A stretch of DNA of 64,000 nucleotides from Eubacterium sp. ER2. GTDB taxonomy: Bacteria > Bacillota > Clostridia > Lachnospirales > Lachnospiraceae. The translations under genes and the position numbers were made by a program. Of the stretch, positions 40,928 through 53,676 are shown piece after piece (the stretch's first letter is position 1; each line of letters begins with the position of its first letter). The DNA is taken from contig NZ_JPJE01000009.1 in the NCBI RefSeq assembly GCF_000765215.1, positions 1 to 64,000 of the forward strand, read 5' to 3'. A model generated the notes under the pieces. It was not told where the DNA came from. It saw nothing but the letters and a program-made list of their open reading frames with translations, and did no database searches.

Positions 40928-43900
40928 ATGGCAGAGTCATTTAGTATAAAAGCGATATTGTCCGCAGCGGATAAAGGATTTACATCTACGATGAAATCTG
41001 CGTCCGGATACGTGGACAATCTGAAAAGCACTCTCACGAGCGGCGTTGGCTTTGGTGTGATGATGGCCGCCGGGCAGGCTGCCTTCAATACAATCAGCAA
41101 TGGCGTAACCGGTCTGGTGGGAGATCTGAATTCTTCCAGCGCTGCATGGAAGACCTTCCAGGGGAACATGGAAATGACCGGGAAGTCAGCTGATCAGATC
41201 AAAGCGGTTAAGAATGAACTGCAGGACTTTGCGGAGGCTACCATCTACAGCTCTTCGGATATGGCGTCAACCTTTGCACAGCTGGAGGCAGTAGGAACAA
41301 AGAACACCACAAAGTTGGTAAAAGGCTTTGGCGGCCTGGCAGCAGCAGCGGAGAGCCCAACCCAGGCAATGAAGACTCTGTCTCAGCAGGCCACGCAGAT
41401 GGCGGCGAAACCCACGGTAGCCTGGGAAGATTTTAAACTGATGCTGGAGCAGACTCCTGCAGGTATTGCGGCAGTCGCAAAGCAGATGGGTAAGTCTACA
41501 CAGGGGCTCATTAAAGATGTACAGGCGGGTACGGTGGCCACGGAGGATTTCTTTGACGCTATAGCCGCGGTCGGTACAAATGACGCATTTACGAAGCTGG
41601 CCACTGAATACAAGACGGTGGGCCAGGCGATGGACGGATTGCAGGAGACAGCAGCGAATAAATTGCAGCCGGCATTTGATGTGCTGTCATCCAAGGGTAT
41701 CAGTGCAATCAGTAAGCTTGTTGATAAGATGGGGCAGCTGGACGGCGAAAAGATTGCCGCAAAGCTGACCTCCGGGCTGGATAAGATCAAACCGTACTGG
41801 GATACGATCGTGAGCGTTGCAAGCGAGGTGGGCTCTGCGTTCGGTGATGCGTTTTCAGCTATTTCAAAAGAACTGGCTGACCTGAATGGAAGTTTTGGCT
41901 CCACTGAGAGCGTGGAAGGATTTGGTGATGCCATTGGAGTGGCCGGAGACGCTTTGAAAGCGTTTGCCGGGTTCCTGGAAGATAATGCGGATACGGTGGC
42001 ACTGCTGATTGACAATCTGCCAAAACTGCTAATGGCTTATATGGCATTCAAGACTGTGAAAGCGGTTGCGCCGGGAGTAACGTCATTCGGAAAAGCGATT
42101 ATCGGGCTGGCAAGCAATGGCATCAGCGGGCTGGCTACAAAGCTTTTTGGAGTCAGTGATGCGACCAAAACAGTGGGTAATGCTTCGGCGACAAGTGGGA
42201 AAATGCTCATGCAGTCGGCCGTGTCATTCCTGGCATTTGGTGCCGGCATTGCTTTGGCGGCAGGTGGACTTTATATTATGGCGCAGGCAGCAATACAGCT
42301 GGCCAACGCGGGACCGGGAGCCGTGGCCGTGATGGCGGGCATGGTGGCTGTGATGGCTCTCCTTGCGGTAGGGGCCTCCAAGATAGGGACACAGCTTACA
42401 GCGGCCTCTGTCGGTATGGTCGCTTTTGGTGCGGCAGTGCTGATCGCCGGGGCTGGAATGTATGTGATGTCAGCCGCTGCGATTAGTCTTGTCAATGCAG
42501 GTACCCCCGCTATTGCTGTAATGGCGGGTATGGTAGTGGCACTGGCCGGCCTGATGGCTCTTGCGGCTGTGTTGGGACCGGCTTTGACGGCCGGTGCAGT
42601 AGGTTTTATTGCTTTTGGGGCGGCCATTGCCCTAGTTGGCACAGGTGCTCTTCTGGCCAGTGCAGCTCTTGCAGTTGTGGCAGCTGTTCTTCCAACGGTA
42701 GCTGAATATGGATTGCAGGGAGCGGCTTCGATTGCGGCGCTTTCGGTTGGACTTATAGCCTTTGCGGCGGGTGCTACTTTGGCTGGAGCAGGAAGTGTAG
42801 TGCTCGGAGCGGGGCTCGTTGTTGTGGCGGCCGGTCTGGTGGCTGTAGGGGCGGCAGTTCTGGTCACTTCTGCAGGTGTTCTTGTATTATCAGCCGGAGT
42901 CGTTGCTCTGGGAGCTGGGCTTACCTTAGTGGCCGCATCGTTAATGGTTGCGGGGGCGGCACTGCCCTTAGTGGCCTCCGGGGCTGTAGCTGGAGTCGCA
43001 GCTTTTACTGCCCTATTGGCCGTGACAACAGCATTGAGTGCAGTCATGATACTGTTATCGGCTTCTTTTGTTACTATAGGTGTCACATCGGCAGCTTCTG
43101 CGATAGGTATAGCAGCATTTGCACTGGCGATGACAACAGGAGCTGTAGGGGTATTGGCAATGTCGGTGGCGCTTAAGGCGGTAAACTCTAGCATGAAATC
43201 TATAGCAAGTAACGCCAAAAGTGCGCAAAAATCACTGACGAGCATGAAGTCTTCGGTGAATATAGTTAATGATGGTTTGGATGCGCTGGGCAATAAGGCG
43301 AAATCAGCGATCAAGTCCTTGATAAGCGAGTTTTCAAATGCAGAGAGTAAGGCAAAATCTTCTGGAAAGGCAGTCGGTGACAATTTCAATAGTGGAGTGA
43401 CGTCCGGAATGAGTCGGGCAGTATCCACGGCGTCTTCGATGTCGGCATCTGTTGTGGCTGCCATGAGTTCAGCACAGAGTGGTGCGTATAGCAGCGGTGT
43501 CTATATTGGTGTGGGCCTGGCAAACGGTATCTGGTCGCAGGTCGGGGCAGTACGGAGTGCTGCAGCATCCCTGGCGGCCGCGGCGGAAGCGGCCATTGTC
43601 GCCAAGGCGAAGATCGGGAGCCCGTCAAAGATATCTACGGATCTGGGCGAGTTCTGGGGCATTGGCTGGATAAATGGTATTTTGTCGAAGGTGAAGGATG
43701 CAAAAGCAGCGGCGATGGATTTGATAAGCATTCCATCCCTGGTTCCGGTACCGGATATTGGCATGAATATCCGGGGTGGCGGTATCCAGGATCTGAATGA
43801 TGACTATAACTACACCAGGACAGCACGGTATACGATCGTTGTGCCAGTGGAGATTGACGGGAAAGAGACAGCCCGTGTGACGGCGCCGTATACGGAGGCG

Positions 43901-43954
43901 GAGCTGAACAAGAAACAGAAGGTCAAGAACATGATCAAAGGCAAAAAGGGGTAA
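40928..43954 (+). CDS. Tape measure protein
   Basis: 1,008 aa. N-terminal tape-measure domain (MAESFSIKAILSAADKGFTS; SSDMASTFAQLEAVG; WEDFKLMLEQTPAGIAAVA) to about 270, a very long Ala/Gly/Val-rich hydrophobic stretch (about 435-765) able to cross membranes, then a C-terminal part with GSPSKISTDLGEFWGIGWINGI typical of these proteins. Length sets tail length. Confidence 0.93.
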   Translation: MAESFSIKAILSAADKGFTSTMKSASGYVDNLKSTLTSGVGFGVMMAAGQAAFNTISNGVTGLVGDLNSSSAAWKTFQGNMEMTGKSADQIKAVKNELQDFAEATIYSSSDMASTFAQLEAVGTKNTTKLVKGFGGLAAAAESPTQAMKTLSQQATQMAAKPTVAWEDFKLMLEQTPAGIAAVAKQMGKSTQGLIKDVQAGTVATEDFFDAIAAVGTNDAFTKLATEYKTVGQAMDGLQETAANKLQPAFDVLSSKGISAISKLVDKMGQLDGEKIAAKLTSGLDKIKPYWDTIVSVASEVGSAFGDAFSAISKELADLNGSFGSTESVEGFGDAIGVAGDALKAFAGFLEDNADTVALLIDNLPKLLMAYMAFKTVKAVAPGVTSFGKAIIGLASNGISGLATKLFGVSDATKTVGNASATSGKMLMQSAVSFLAFGAGIALAAGGLYIMAQAAIQLANAGPGAVAVMAGMVAVMALLAVGASKIGTQLTAASVGMVAFGAAVLIAGAGMYVMSAAAISLVNAGTPAIAVMAGMVVALAGLMALAAVLGPALTAGAVGFIAFGAAIALVGTGALLASAALAVVAAVLPTVAEYGLQGAASIAALSVGLIAFAAGATLAGAGSVVLGAGLVVVAAGLVAVGAAVLVTSAGVLVLSAGVVALGAGLTLVAASLMVAGAALPLVASGAVAGVAAFTALLAVTTALSAVMILLSASFVTIGVTSAASAIGIAAFALAMTTGAVGVLAMSVALKAVNSSMKSIASNAKSAQKSLTSMKSSVNIVNDGLDALGNKAKSAIKSLISEFSNAESKAKSSGKAVGDNFNSGVTSGMSRAVSTASSMSASVVAAMSSAQSGAYSSGVYIGVGLANGIWSQVGAVRSAAASLAAAAEAAIVAKAKIGSPSKISTDLGEFWGIGWINGILSKVKDAKAAAMDLISIPSLVPVPDIGMNIRGGGIQDLNDDYNYTRTARYTIVVPVEIDGKETARVTAPYTEAELNKKQKVKNMIKGKKG

Positions 43955-43958
43955 TGGC

Positions 43959-45493
43959 ATGTATAACTTTGTTGATACTACAACCGGGGGTGCACCAGAT
44001 GGTGCGCTCCCGTCAGAGGCCCTGCAGATTAACGGGGCGTATATCGAAAATGAAATAGAGGGATATCGAACCCTGTATGTCCTTGGCCGGGAACTGACGG
44101 AAGCGGAGATCACAGAGCTTCAAATTGGACAGATGGACGGCTCCGAGTATCGAAACAGTCGGATTGTTTCCCGGAGTATCACGGTGGGGTATCAGCTGCT
44201 GACTGACTCCCCGGAAGATTTTCGTGAGAAGTTCAATGCGCTAAACAAAATCCTGAACCAGAAAGAGGCAAAACTGATATTTGCGGATGAGCCGGACAAG
44301 TATTTTATCGGGACCAAGAGCGAAGTCGGAGACGTGAAAGAAGGCCGGCTGAATGTTACCGGGGAGTTTGTGTTTTACTGCTGTGACCCGTATAAATATG
44401 CGACTACAGAGAAAAGCTTCCAGGCGGCAGACAATACGGACGGGGTACTGGAAGTCACGATTGAAAATGGTGGTGCGGCCAGCGCCCCGGTCAGCTACGA
44501 GATCACCCATAACCACGAAAATGGATTTATCGGCATTGTGTCTGAGTATGGTGCTATCCAGCTGGGAAAGGTGCAGGAGGCGGACGGCGAAAACTACCAG
44601 CAAAATGAGGTGCTGATAGACGGGCTCCAGCCGTTTCTGGCTGCACCAGACGACCACGGTGTTAACTACATGCATCCTGATCACGATATGGGGGGCAGTT
44701 TGAGCAGCATTGATAATACGGCTATTGTTATCGGGAGCATGGGGAATGGACAGCCTGGGAAGTGGTGCGGCGGCATGAAGACCATTACTATACCGGCTGA
44801 CTCAGAAAGTGAAGTTGGTGCTCAAAACTTCTACTGTTACCTGAATTGGTGGTTCGAGACAGGGTTGATGGGACAGACAGCGGAACAGTCGATTGCATTC
44901 CTGACTGCCGACAATAAAGTAATATGTGGGTATAGTCTGTATAAGAGTGACATGACCGGTAATACGGCACATCTGGAATATTGGCTGAATGGGAAAATGA
45001 TAAGAGACATCGCTTTTACTCCTTCGATGCTTCAGAGCCAGAACCCATTTGATAATGCACGGGGACATCAGGATATCCTCAAAGAAGGGGATACAGTGAG
45101 ATATCATTGGTGGGGGTCTTATCCCTGCTATTCAGACCCAGCAATCAAGGATATGGTCTGCACGAAGATACAGATTGCCTTCACGCAGTATTATGGAAGA
45201 AATCTTGGTGACCAATATGTAACGAGAAACTCTATCCGTTCGTTGCGGTTCCAGAAAATGAATGTTGAAAAATGGCGGGACGTTCCGAACCGGTATGCTG
45301 CAGGGGATGTAGTTACGATAGACGGCGCTGCTACCAAAGTGTATCAGAATGGTATGAACATTACCGGCGATGAGATCACTGGGAGCAAGTATTTTCTCGC
45401 TCCGCCCGGGGAGACGAAAGTACAGTTCTTTTTCTCGGATTTTTCCGAACCAAAACCTACAGTAAAAGCAAAAATAAGGGAGGCGTTTCTGTA

Positions 45494-45494
<1 letters not shown>
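43959..45494 (+). CDS. Distal tail protein (Dit-like)
   Basis: 511 aa. N-terminal Dit domain (about 1-170; YIENEIEGYRTLYVLGRELTEAEI, SRSITVGYQLLTDSPEDFREKF) followed by a large insert/carbohydrate-binding-like region (about 190-430). Forms the hub of the tail tip. Stop overlaps the next start. Confidence 0.88.
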
Positions 45495-49660
<4,166 letters not shown>

Positions 49661-49754
49661 TCCAGGTGTTCCTGTGGGAAGGAGATTTTATGGAGATTAG
49701 AGCGAGACCGTGACAGGTCTTATTTTTATGCATAAGTATTATGAGGAGGCTGAC

Positions 49755-50063
49755 ATGGAAAATGTAATCAGCAGGGAAGAACATGAAGAGTTTGCCCGCC
49801 GAATGGAGGATGAACATAAGCGCATCAGCCATAGGCTGACGGATCTGGAAGAGACTGTCAGGCAGATCGGCCAACTGACAGCCAGCGTGGAGAAACTGGC
49901 CGTGTCGGTGGAAAGCATGGCAAAAACACAGACTAGGCAGGGTGAACGCCTGGAGGAGTTGGAAAGCCGGGACGGAGAAATGTGGAGAAAAGTTACAGGC
50001 TATGTCATAACTGCAGTTATAGGCATAGTTGTAGGGTACATTTTTACACAGATTGGAATGTAG
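49755..50063 (+). CDS. XhlA-like haemolysin/holin-associated protein
   Basis: 102 aa from the ATG after GAGGAGG. Coiled coil (about 5-75) and one C-terminal membrane helix (VTGYVITAVIGIVVGYIFTQIG), the XhlA layout. Confidence 0.85.
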   Translation: MENVISREEHEEFARRMEDEHKRISHRLTDLEETVRQIGQLTASVEKLAVSVESMAKTQTRQGERLEELESRDGEMWRKVTGYVITAVIGIVVGYIFTQIGM

Positions 50064-50077
50064 AAAGGAGAATGAAC

Positions 50078-50371
50078 ATGGAACAGATAATAAACTATGT
50101 GAAACCCGAACTGATTGTTGTGGCAGTAGTCCTGTATTTTATCGGTATGGGGCTGAAGCAGGCTCAGGCCGTGAAGGATAAGTATATCCCCCTTATCCTG
50201 GGAGGCGCTGGCATCGTACTGTGCGCTATATGGGTGCTGGCTACCAGCCCATTGGGAACGGGACAGGATATTGCAATGGCGGTGTTCACAGCGATTGTCC
50301 AGGGTATCTTGGTGGCTGGATTATCTACTTATATTAACCAGATCATTAAGCAGGCAAATAAAAGCGAATGA
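50078..50371 (+). CDS. Holin
   Basis: 97 aa; ATG 50,078 lies seven bases after AAAGGAG (ATG 50,072 also in frame). Three membrane helices (about 10-27, 40-58, 70-90) and a charged tail. Between XhlA-like and amidase genes. Confidence 0.82.
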   Translation: MEQIINYVKPELIVVAVVLYFIGMGLKQAQAVKDKYIPLILGGAGIVLCAIWVLATSPLGTGQDIAMAVFTAIVQGILVAGLSTYINQIIKQANKSE

Positions 50372-50437
50372 TCTGAGAGCAACTGTGAAATCAGACTGAT
50401 TGCGCCGGCCGGATGCCGGTAGGAAGGAGAAAAAAAC

Positions 50438-50542
50438 ATGAGAATTTATTTTACAACTGACGAAGGCAAGGAAGTAACTTTTGAGGAGCTTTTGGAGGTC
50501 CAGAAACAGTATGACAAAGAGCATGAAGGGGATGAAGAATAA
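50438..50542 (+). CDS. Small acidic lysis-cassette protein
   Basis: 34 aa, GGAAGGAG before the ATG; MRIYFTTDEGKEVTFEELL. Its stop overlaps the amidase start (TAATG). Function unknown. Confidence 0.55.
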   Translation: MRIYFTTDEGKEVTFEELLEVQKQYDKEHEGDEE

Positions 50543-51270
50543 TGAGTATTTGTGGCGGAATTGCTGGCCGGAGAGGGCAAAATCCGGTCGGTATTTTTTT
50601 TCACAATGACGCAGGCAGTAAGAAAGCTACGAAAAAATACTATGAGTCCTGGCTCAAAACGCATAATCTGAAAAATGGTTTTGCACATTATTATGTATGT
50701 AGTGACGGGACTTTACAGGCTGAGGATGATACCAATAAAGCTTGGCATTGCGGACAGTCAGATGGAAATGCTAATTATCTGTCCATCGAAATATGTCAGT
50801 CGATGGGGGATATTGCAACATTTCAGAAAAATGAAGAGACGGCATTGCAGCTTGCGGCACAGAAGTGCAAGCAGTACGGCATTACCCCGTCGATGGATAC
50901 GATCCGGCTGCACCAGGAAGTATCAGCAACGGACTGCCCACACAGATCCGTAGAAATACATGGAGGGCGAACAGCGACCAAACAGTATTTTATCGACCGG
51001 ATTAAAGCCTATATGGGAGAAACCACAGTAACAACAGCAATAGAGAATAATATGGAGGATGATGACAATATGAAATGTTTTTATACAGTAGATGGGAAAG
51101 GGCCAGTAATGTACTTTGACGGCTATGCTGTACATCCGCTTGCACATCAGGATGAGATGACCGTGTTGAATAACATCTATAGAGACTGCACGGGAAAAAA
51201 TATCCCTTGTTATAGCTGGAGCAGCAAGGCACCCTGGTATGTGCGGCTGAAAAATGCAATCAGCAGATAG
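50542..51270 (+). CDS. Endolysin: N-acetylmuramoyl-L-alanine amidase
   Basis: 242 aa. Amidase_2/PGRP fold with zinc ligands His in GIFFHNDAG (near 21), His in IRLHQEVSATDCPH (near 125) and the DCPH Cys. A C-terminal domain (about 178-242; FYTVDGKGPVMYFDG, HPLAHQDEM) probably binds the cell wall. No signal peptide, so release depends on the holin. Confidence 0.9.
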   Translation: MSICGGIAGRRGQNPVGIFFHNDAGSKKATKKYYESWLKTHNLKNGFAHYYVCSDGTLQAEDDTNKAWHCGQSDGNANYLSIEICQSMGDIATFQKNEETALQLAAQKCKQYGITPSMDTIRLHQEVSATDCPHRSVEIHGGRTATKQYFIDRIKAYMGETTVTTAIENNMEDDDNMKCFYTVDGKGPVMYFDGYAVHPLAHQDEMTVLNNIYRDCTGKNIPCYSWSSKAPWYVRLKNAISR

Positions 51271-51276
51271 TATGAT

Positions 51277-51310
51277 CCCCGGGGCCGTCAGAAGCTCCGG
51301 GGGTGTTCTT
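51277..51310 (+). terminator. Terminator after the lysis genes
   Basis: CCCCGGGGC pairs with GCTCCGGGG, followed by a weak U-run (TGTTCTT). The rest of 51,271-51,580 holds only AT-rich spacer and the promoter at 51,406. Confidence 0.6.
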
Positions 51311-51405
51311 CTCCGCTAAATGGCAAGATGACGGTAAAAGAGGTCAAAATAGTATAAATACGGTGAAAAAACGATAAAAAAGCGCTAAAATTTTCTGCTA
51401 GGTAG

Positions 51406-51434
51406 TTGAAATTAAGAGGAAAAAAGTTTATGAT
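51406..51434 (+). promoter_or_regulatory. Promoter for the GNAT pair
   Basis: TTGAAA (51,406-51,411), 17 bases, TATGAT (51,429-51,434), about 150 bases before the small gene at 51,581. Confidence 0.5.
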
Positions 51435-51580
51435 GTAAGCGAAAAGACAAAAGGCCAGACGAGTATTTACATAGACCGCACCCTATAAAGGTTATACTTA
51501 TATACGGGGTGATTTTTTTGTCTGATCAGGAACAAAAAACAAAAGTTGTACCAAGGGAGAAAAGTAAGGAGGAAGGCATT

Positions 51581-51745
51581 ATGGCAGCAGTAGCAAAACC
51601 TAACACCCGAGCTTTTAGGCTTCGTCCTGATAAGGTGGATCAGTTTGTGAAGCGAAATGGTTCCTTTGACAAAGCAATGGAACGATTTCAAGCGCATAGG
51701 CCTAAAAACGGTGTTGAAACACCATCAAAGGGGAAACATGAATAA
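51581..51745 (+). CDS. Small RHH-like protein, candidate antitoxin
   Basis: 54 aa from the ATG after AAGGAGGAAGG; the frame is open to a GTG at 51,509. NTRAFRLRPDKVDQFVKRNG looks like a ribbon-helix-helix start. It overlaps the GNAT gene by eight bases, a layout of antitoxin-toxin pairs. Confidence 0.5.
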   Translation: MAAVAKPNTRAFRLRPDKVDQFVKRNGSFDKAMERFQAHRPKNGVETPSKGKHE

Positions 51746-52310
51746 GTACGGGGGAGAAATATCATTTAGTTTTAATTTGCTAAGGGTTGAGGATTATGAG
51801 GATCTTCAACCCTTTACATGCGGAAACGAAAAACTGGACAGCCACATACATACAGGTATAATACAACATGGTGAAATCGTTGATGAAGATGGTTTATACT
51901 TTGTTTTCAGAGACATAGATACAGGCAAAGTGATTGCCATCGTTTCTTTAGCGGCATCAGGAATAATTTTTGAACAGACCAATTACATGCATGTGCTTCC
52001 AGCTGTAAAAATAGATGTGCTCGCCGTTGATATTAATTATCAAAAAATACACTATGATAAAGCGTCTGAAGATAACCCAAATCCTAATAGTCACTATTAT
52101 TTTAGCGATGAAATTATGGGAGAAATTATTCGCCATTGTAGAGAACTTGCTGAAACAAAGGCCTTAGCTAATTTTATTGTATTATACGCAGATGTCAAAG
52201 CGTATCGTTATTATGAAAGAAACGGTTTTTGCGATTTTGAGGCATTTATGGTAAAAGAAAATAACCAAGAAATTAATGAAAATATACCTATGTATATGAA
52301 ACTATATTGA
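51738..52310 (+). CDS. GNAT-fold acetyltransferase-like protein
   Basis: 190 aa, AAAGGGG before the ATG. GNAT core visible in IDVLAVDINYQ (beta4) and FIVLYADVKAYRYYERNGFCDF (beta5 to end). The usual acetyl-CoA loop Q/R-x-x-G-x-G/A is not evident; HYYFSDEIMGEI stands there, so cofactor binding may be weak or lost. AT-rich cargo at the right end of the prophage. With the small upstream gene it resembles DUF1778/GNAT toxin-antitoxin pairs. Confidence 0.7.
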   Translation: MNKYGGEISFSFNLLRVEDYEDLQPFTCGNEKLDSHIHTGIIQHGEIVDEDGLYFVFRDIDTGKVIAIVSLAASGIIFEQTNYMHVLPAVKIDVLAVDINYQKIHYDKASEDNPNPNSHYYFSDEIMGEIIRHCRELAETKALANFIVLYADVKAYRYYERNGFCDFEAFMVKENNQEINENIPMYMKLY

Positions 52311-52317
52311 TATCGCC

Positions 52318-52341
52318 AAAAGCACCCTAACGGGTGCTTTT
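52318..52341. terminator. Bidirectional terminator at the prophage right end
   Basis: Perfect 10-bp stem AAAAGCACCC/GGGTGCTTTT with loop TAAC. A second hairpin (AGGCGCCCGG...CCGGACGCCT, 52,360-52,387) follows. Confidence 0.85.
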
Positions 52342-52407
52342 GCCATTTAATAAAGTAGAAAGGCGCCCGGATCATCCCGGACGCCTAAGATATTGTATCA
52401 TATTCGT

Positions 52408-52427
52408 GTTGTATTTCGTGTTGCATA
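52408..52427. repeat. 20-bp repeat near attR, likely integrase arm site
   Basis: Second copy of GTTGTATTTCGTGTTGCATA (left copy 10,428-10,447). The 52,428-52,560 stretch to attR is AT-rich and shows no gene. Confidence 0.55.
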
Positions 52428-52560
52428 GATCTGTTTTTCGTCATAAATTTAAAGATTATATCAGAGTATTACTTCATTATAAAACATGATAAAAGCCTGT
52501 ATTTACGCGTGTTCTATGGAAAAGCCCGAAAAATCAATAAAGTATAAAAATGAGTTTAAT

Positions 52561-52620
52561 CCGGTTCGATTCCGGTCTGCGGCATTTAAAAACCCTTGAT
52601 TTTTCAAGGGTTTTATTTTT
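52561..52620. repeat. attR (60-bp direct repeat, right copy)
   Basis: Copy of the tRNA-Leu T-arm, 3' end and terminator with one mismatch. No complete tRNA is formed here. Confidence 0.95.
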
Positions 52621-52669
52621 CTTCCGATGCTTGTCTATATACTGCTTTCAGTACGTTGTCAAATTGCTG
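52613..52669 (-). pseudogene. 3' stub of a second tyrosine integrase
   Basis: Reading the minus strand into attR gives FDNVLKAVYRQASEEK and then TAA, which aligns with NDGVLKAVYRHAMEEK of the prophage integrase, including the nucleophile Tyr. The stop uses the same TAA of the att repeat as the living gene. The rest of that gene is gone. It marks an earlier element that used the same tRNA-Leu site. Confidence 0.8.
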
Positions 52670-52675
52670 TATAAT
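52646..52675 (+). promoter_or_regulatory. Promoter of the structured RNA
   Basis: TTTCAG (52,646-52,651), 18 bases, TATAAT (52,670-52,675). The -10 is perfect, the -35 weak and lies inside the integrase stub. Confidence 0.55.
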
Positions 52676-52681
52676 TTAGAT

Positions 52682-52791
52682 ACAATGAATGAGGAGTTAT
52701 TCGAGGTGGTAAATTTCGTTGCAACCACGCACCCTTTGGGTCAAAAGAGATGCAGGAGAGGCGATGCCTGCCGAATAACTTCTCATTTTTT
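52682..52791 (+). ncRNA. Free-standing structured small RNA, about 110 nt, class unknown
   Basis: A 13-bp closing stem (GAGGAGTTATTCG 52,691-52,703 with CGAATAACTTCTC 52,772-52,784, one wobble) encloses three hairpins: GTGGT/ACCAC, ACCC/GGGT and GCAGG/CCTGC. It is followed by ATTTTTT, so the closing stem is also the terminator. A promoter ends six bases before the predicted start. No open frame of note lies inside or directly after. I do not recognise the family. Confidence 0.6.
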
Positions 52792-52859
52792 GCAAATATT
52801 GGAATTTATGGATACCATCAGCCAAGCAGCGGCCGGTGGTTTTCTTATAGAGCTTTTTC

Positions 52860-53438
52860 CTACGTCCGGCAGTCCCCGATGTCATAGAGGATAAAAATTC
52901 CATCCTCCGGGGGCCACTGGGTGTACTGCGCCTCATCGGCCAGGTCGCTGGTCAGGATTAGGATGGAGTTCAGGCCGATACGGCCCTCATCAAGACCCTT
53001 TTCCTCATTTTCCAGCAGGGTGAAGCAGAGACTGACAGAATAGCTCCCCTTATCCGTGAGCACGTTGTAATTTTTTTCCATATATTCCGAGAGCATGCCG
53101 CTTTCGTATGCTGCCGTGCACTGCACGCTTGTGGATGTGCCCTGATAGAAAGTAAAGAACTCGTCTGCCTTTTCGTCGAAATCAGGCAGTGCGGCCGTGT
53201 CATCGCAGAACATGGATTTAAATGCTTCTCTGTCGCCTGCGTCCAGAGCCGGCAGGATCTGGTCTTCAAAGACCGTCCCGGTCATGTGGGCGCGGGGATT
53301 GGCGCCGGTGGCAATCTCTACAACAGAGCGGACCATGTCTGCGGCTGTGCCGACCGCCTGACAGCCGCTCAGGCAGAGGGAAGCGGACAGGAGTGTGCAG
53401 GGCAAGATGTATTTTCGGATGTGTTTCCCCTTTTTCAT
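52860..53438 (-). CDS. DUF5104-type lipoprotein
   Basis: 192 aa, GAAAGGA before the ATG. Signal peptide with lipobox LSGC (Cys near 25). The body (AFKSMFCDDTAALPDFDEKADEFFTFYQG) resembles DUF5104 lipoproteins of clostridia with an NTF2-like fold. Function unknown. First clear host gene beyond the prophage. Confidence 0.75.
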   Translation of the reverse strand: MKKGKHIRKYILPCTLLSASLCLSGCQAVGTAADMVRSVVEIATGANPRAHMTGTVFEDQILPALDAGDREAFKSMFCDDTAALPDFDEKADEFFTFYQGTSTSVQCTAAYESGMLSEYMEKNYNVLTDKGSYSVSLCFTLLENEEKGLDEGRIGLNSILILTSDLADEAQYTQWPPEDGIFILYDIGDCRT

Positions 53439-53523
53439 ATGAACAGTTCCTTTCAGTCGTGCCTTCTGTTTATATATGTGCCCATTATATCACAGAGAAG
53501 GGAGAGGTGTCCCGCCCTTTTGA

Positions 53524-53597
53524 GAAACTGCCGGGCGCAAGCTGCCGGACACCAAACTGCCGGCTGCGAAACTGTCGGCTGACAAACTGCCGGGCGG
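53524..53597. repeat. Five imperfect 14-16 bp tandem repeats
   Basis: Units built on AAACTGCCGG (AAACTGCCGGGCGC, AAGCTGCCGGACACC, AAACTGCCGGCTGCG, AAACTGTCGGCTGAC, AAACTGCCGGGCGGT) end exactly at the -35 of the SRAP promoter. Could be regulator binding sites or simple slippage. Confidence 0.6.
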
Positions 53598-53626
53598 TTG
53601 ACATTTGCCAGAAGACCGATTAAAAT
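53598..53626 (+). promoter_or_regulatory. Sigma-A promoter of the SRAP gene
   Basis: TTGACA (53,598-53,603), 17 bases, TAAAAT (53,621-53,626), about 50 bases before the SRAP start. The adjoining repeats may regulate it. Confidence 0.7.
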
Positions 53627-53676
53627 GTCAGTTAATTTGAAAAATCAAAAATGCTGTGCAGGGGAGGAGGAAGGCC

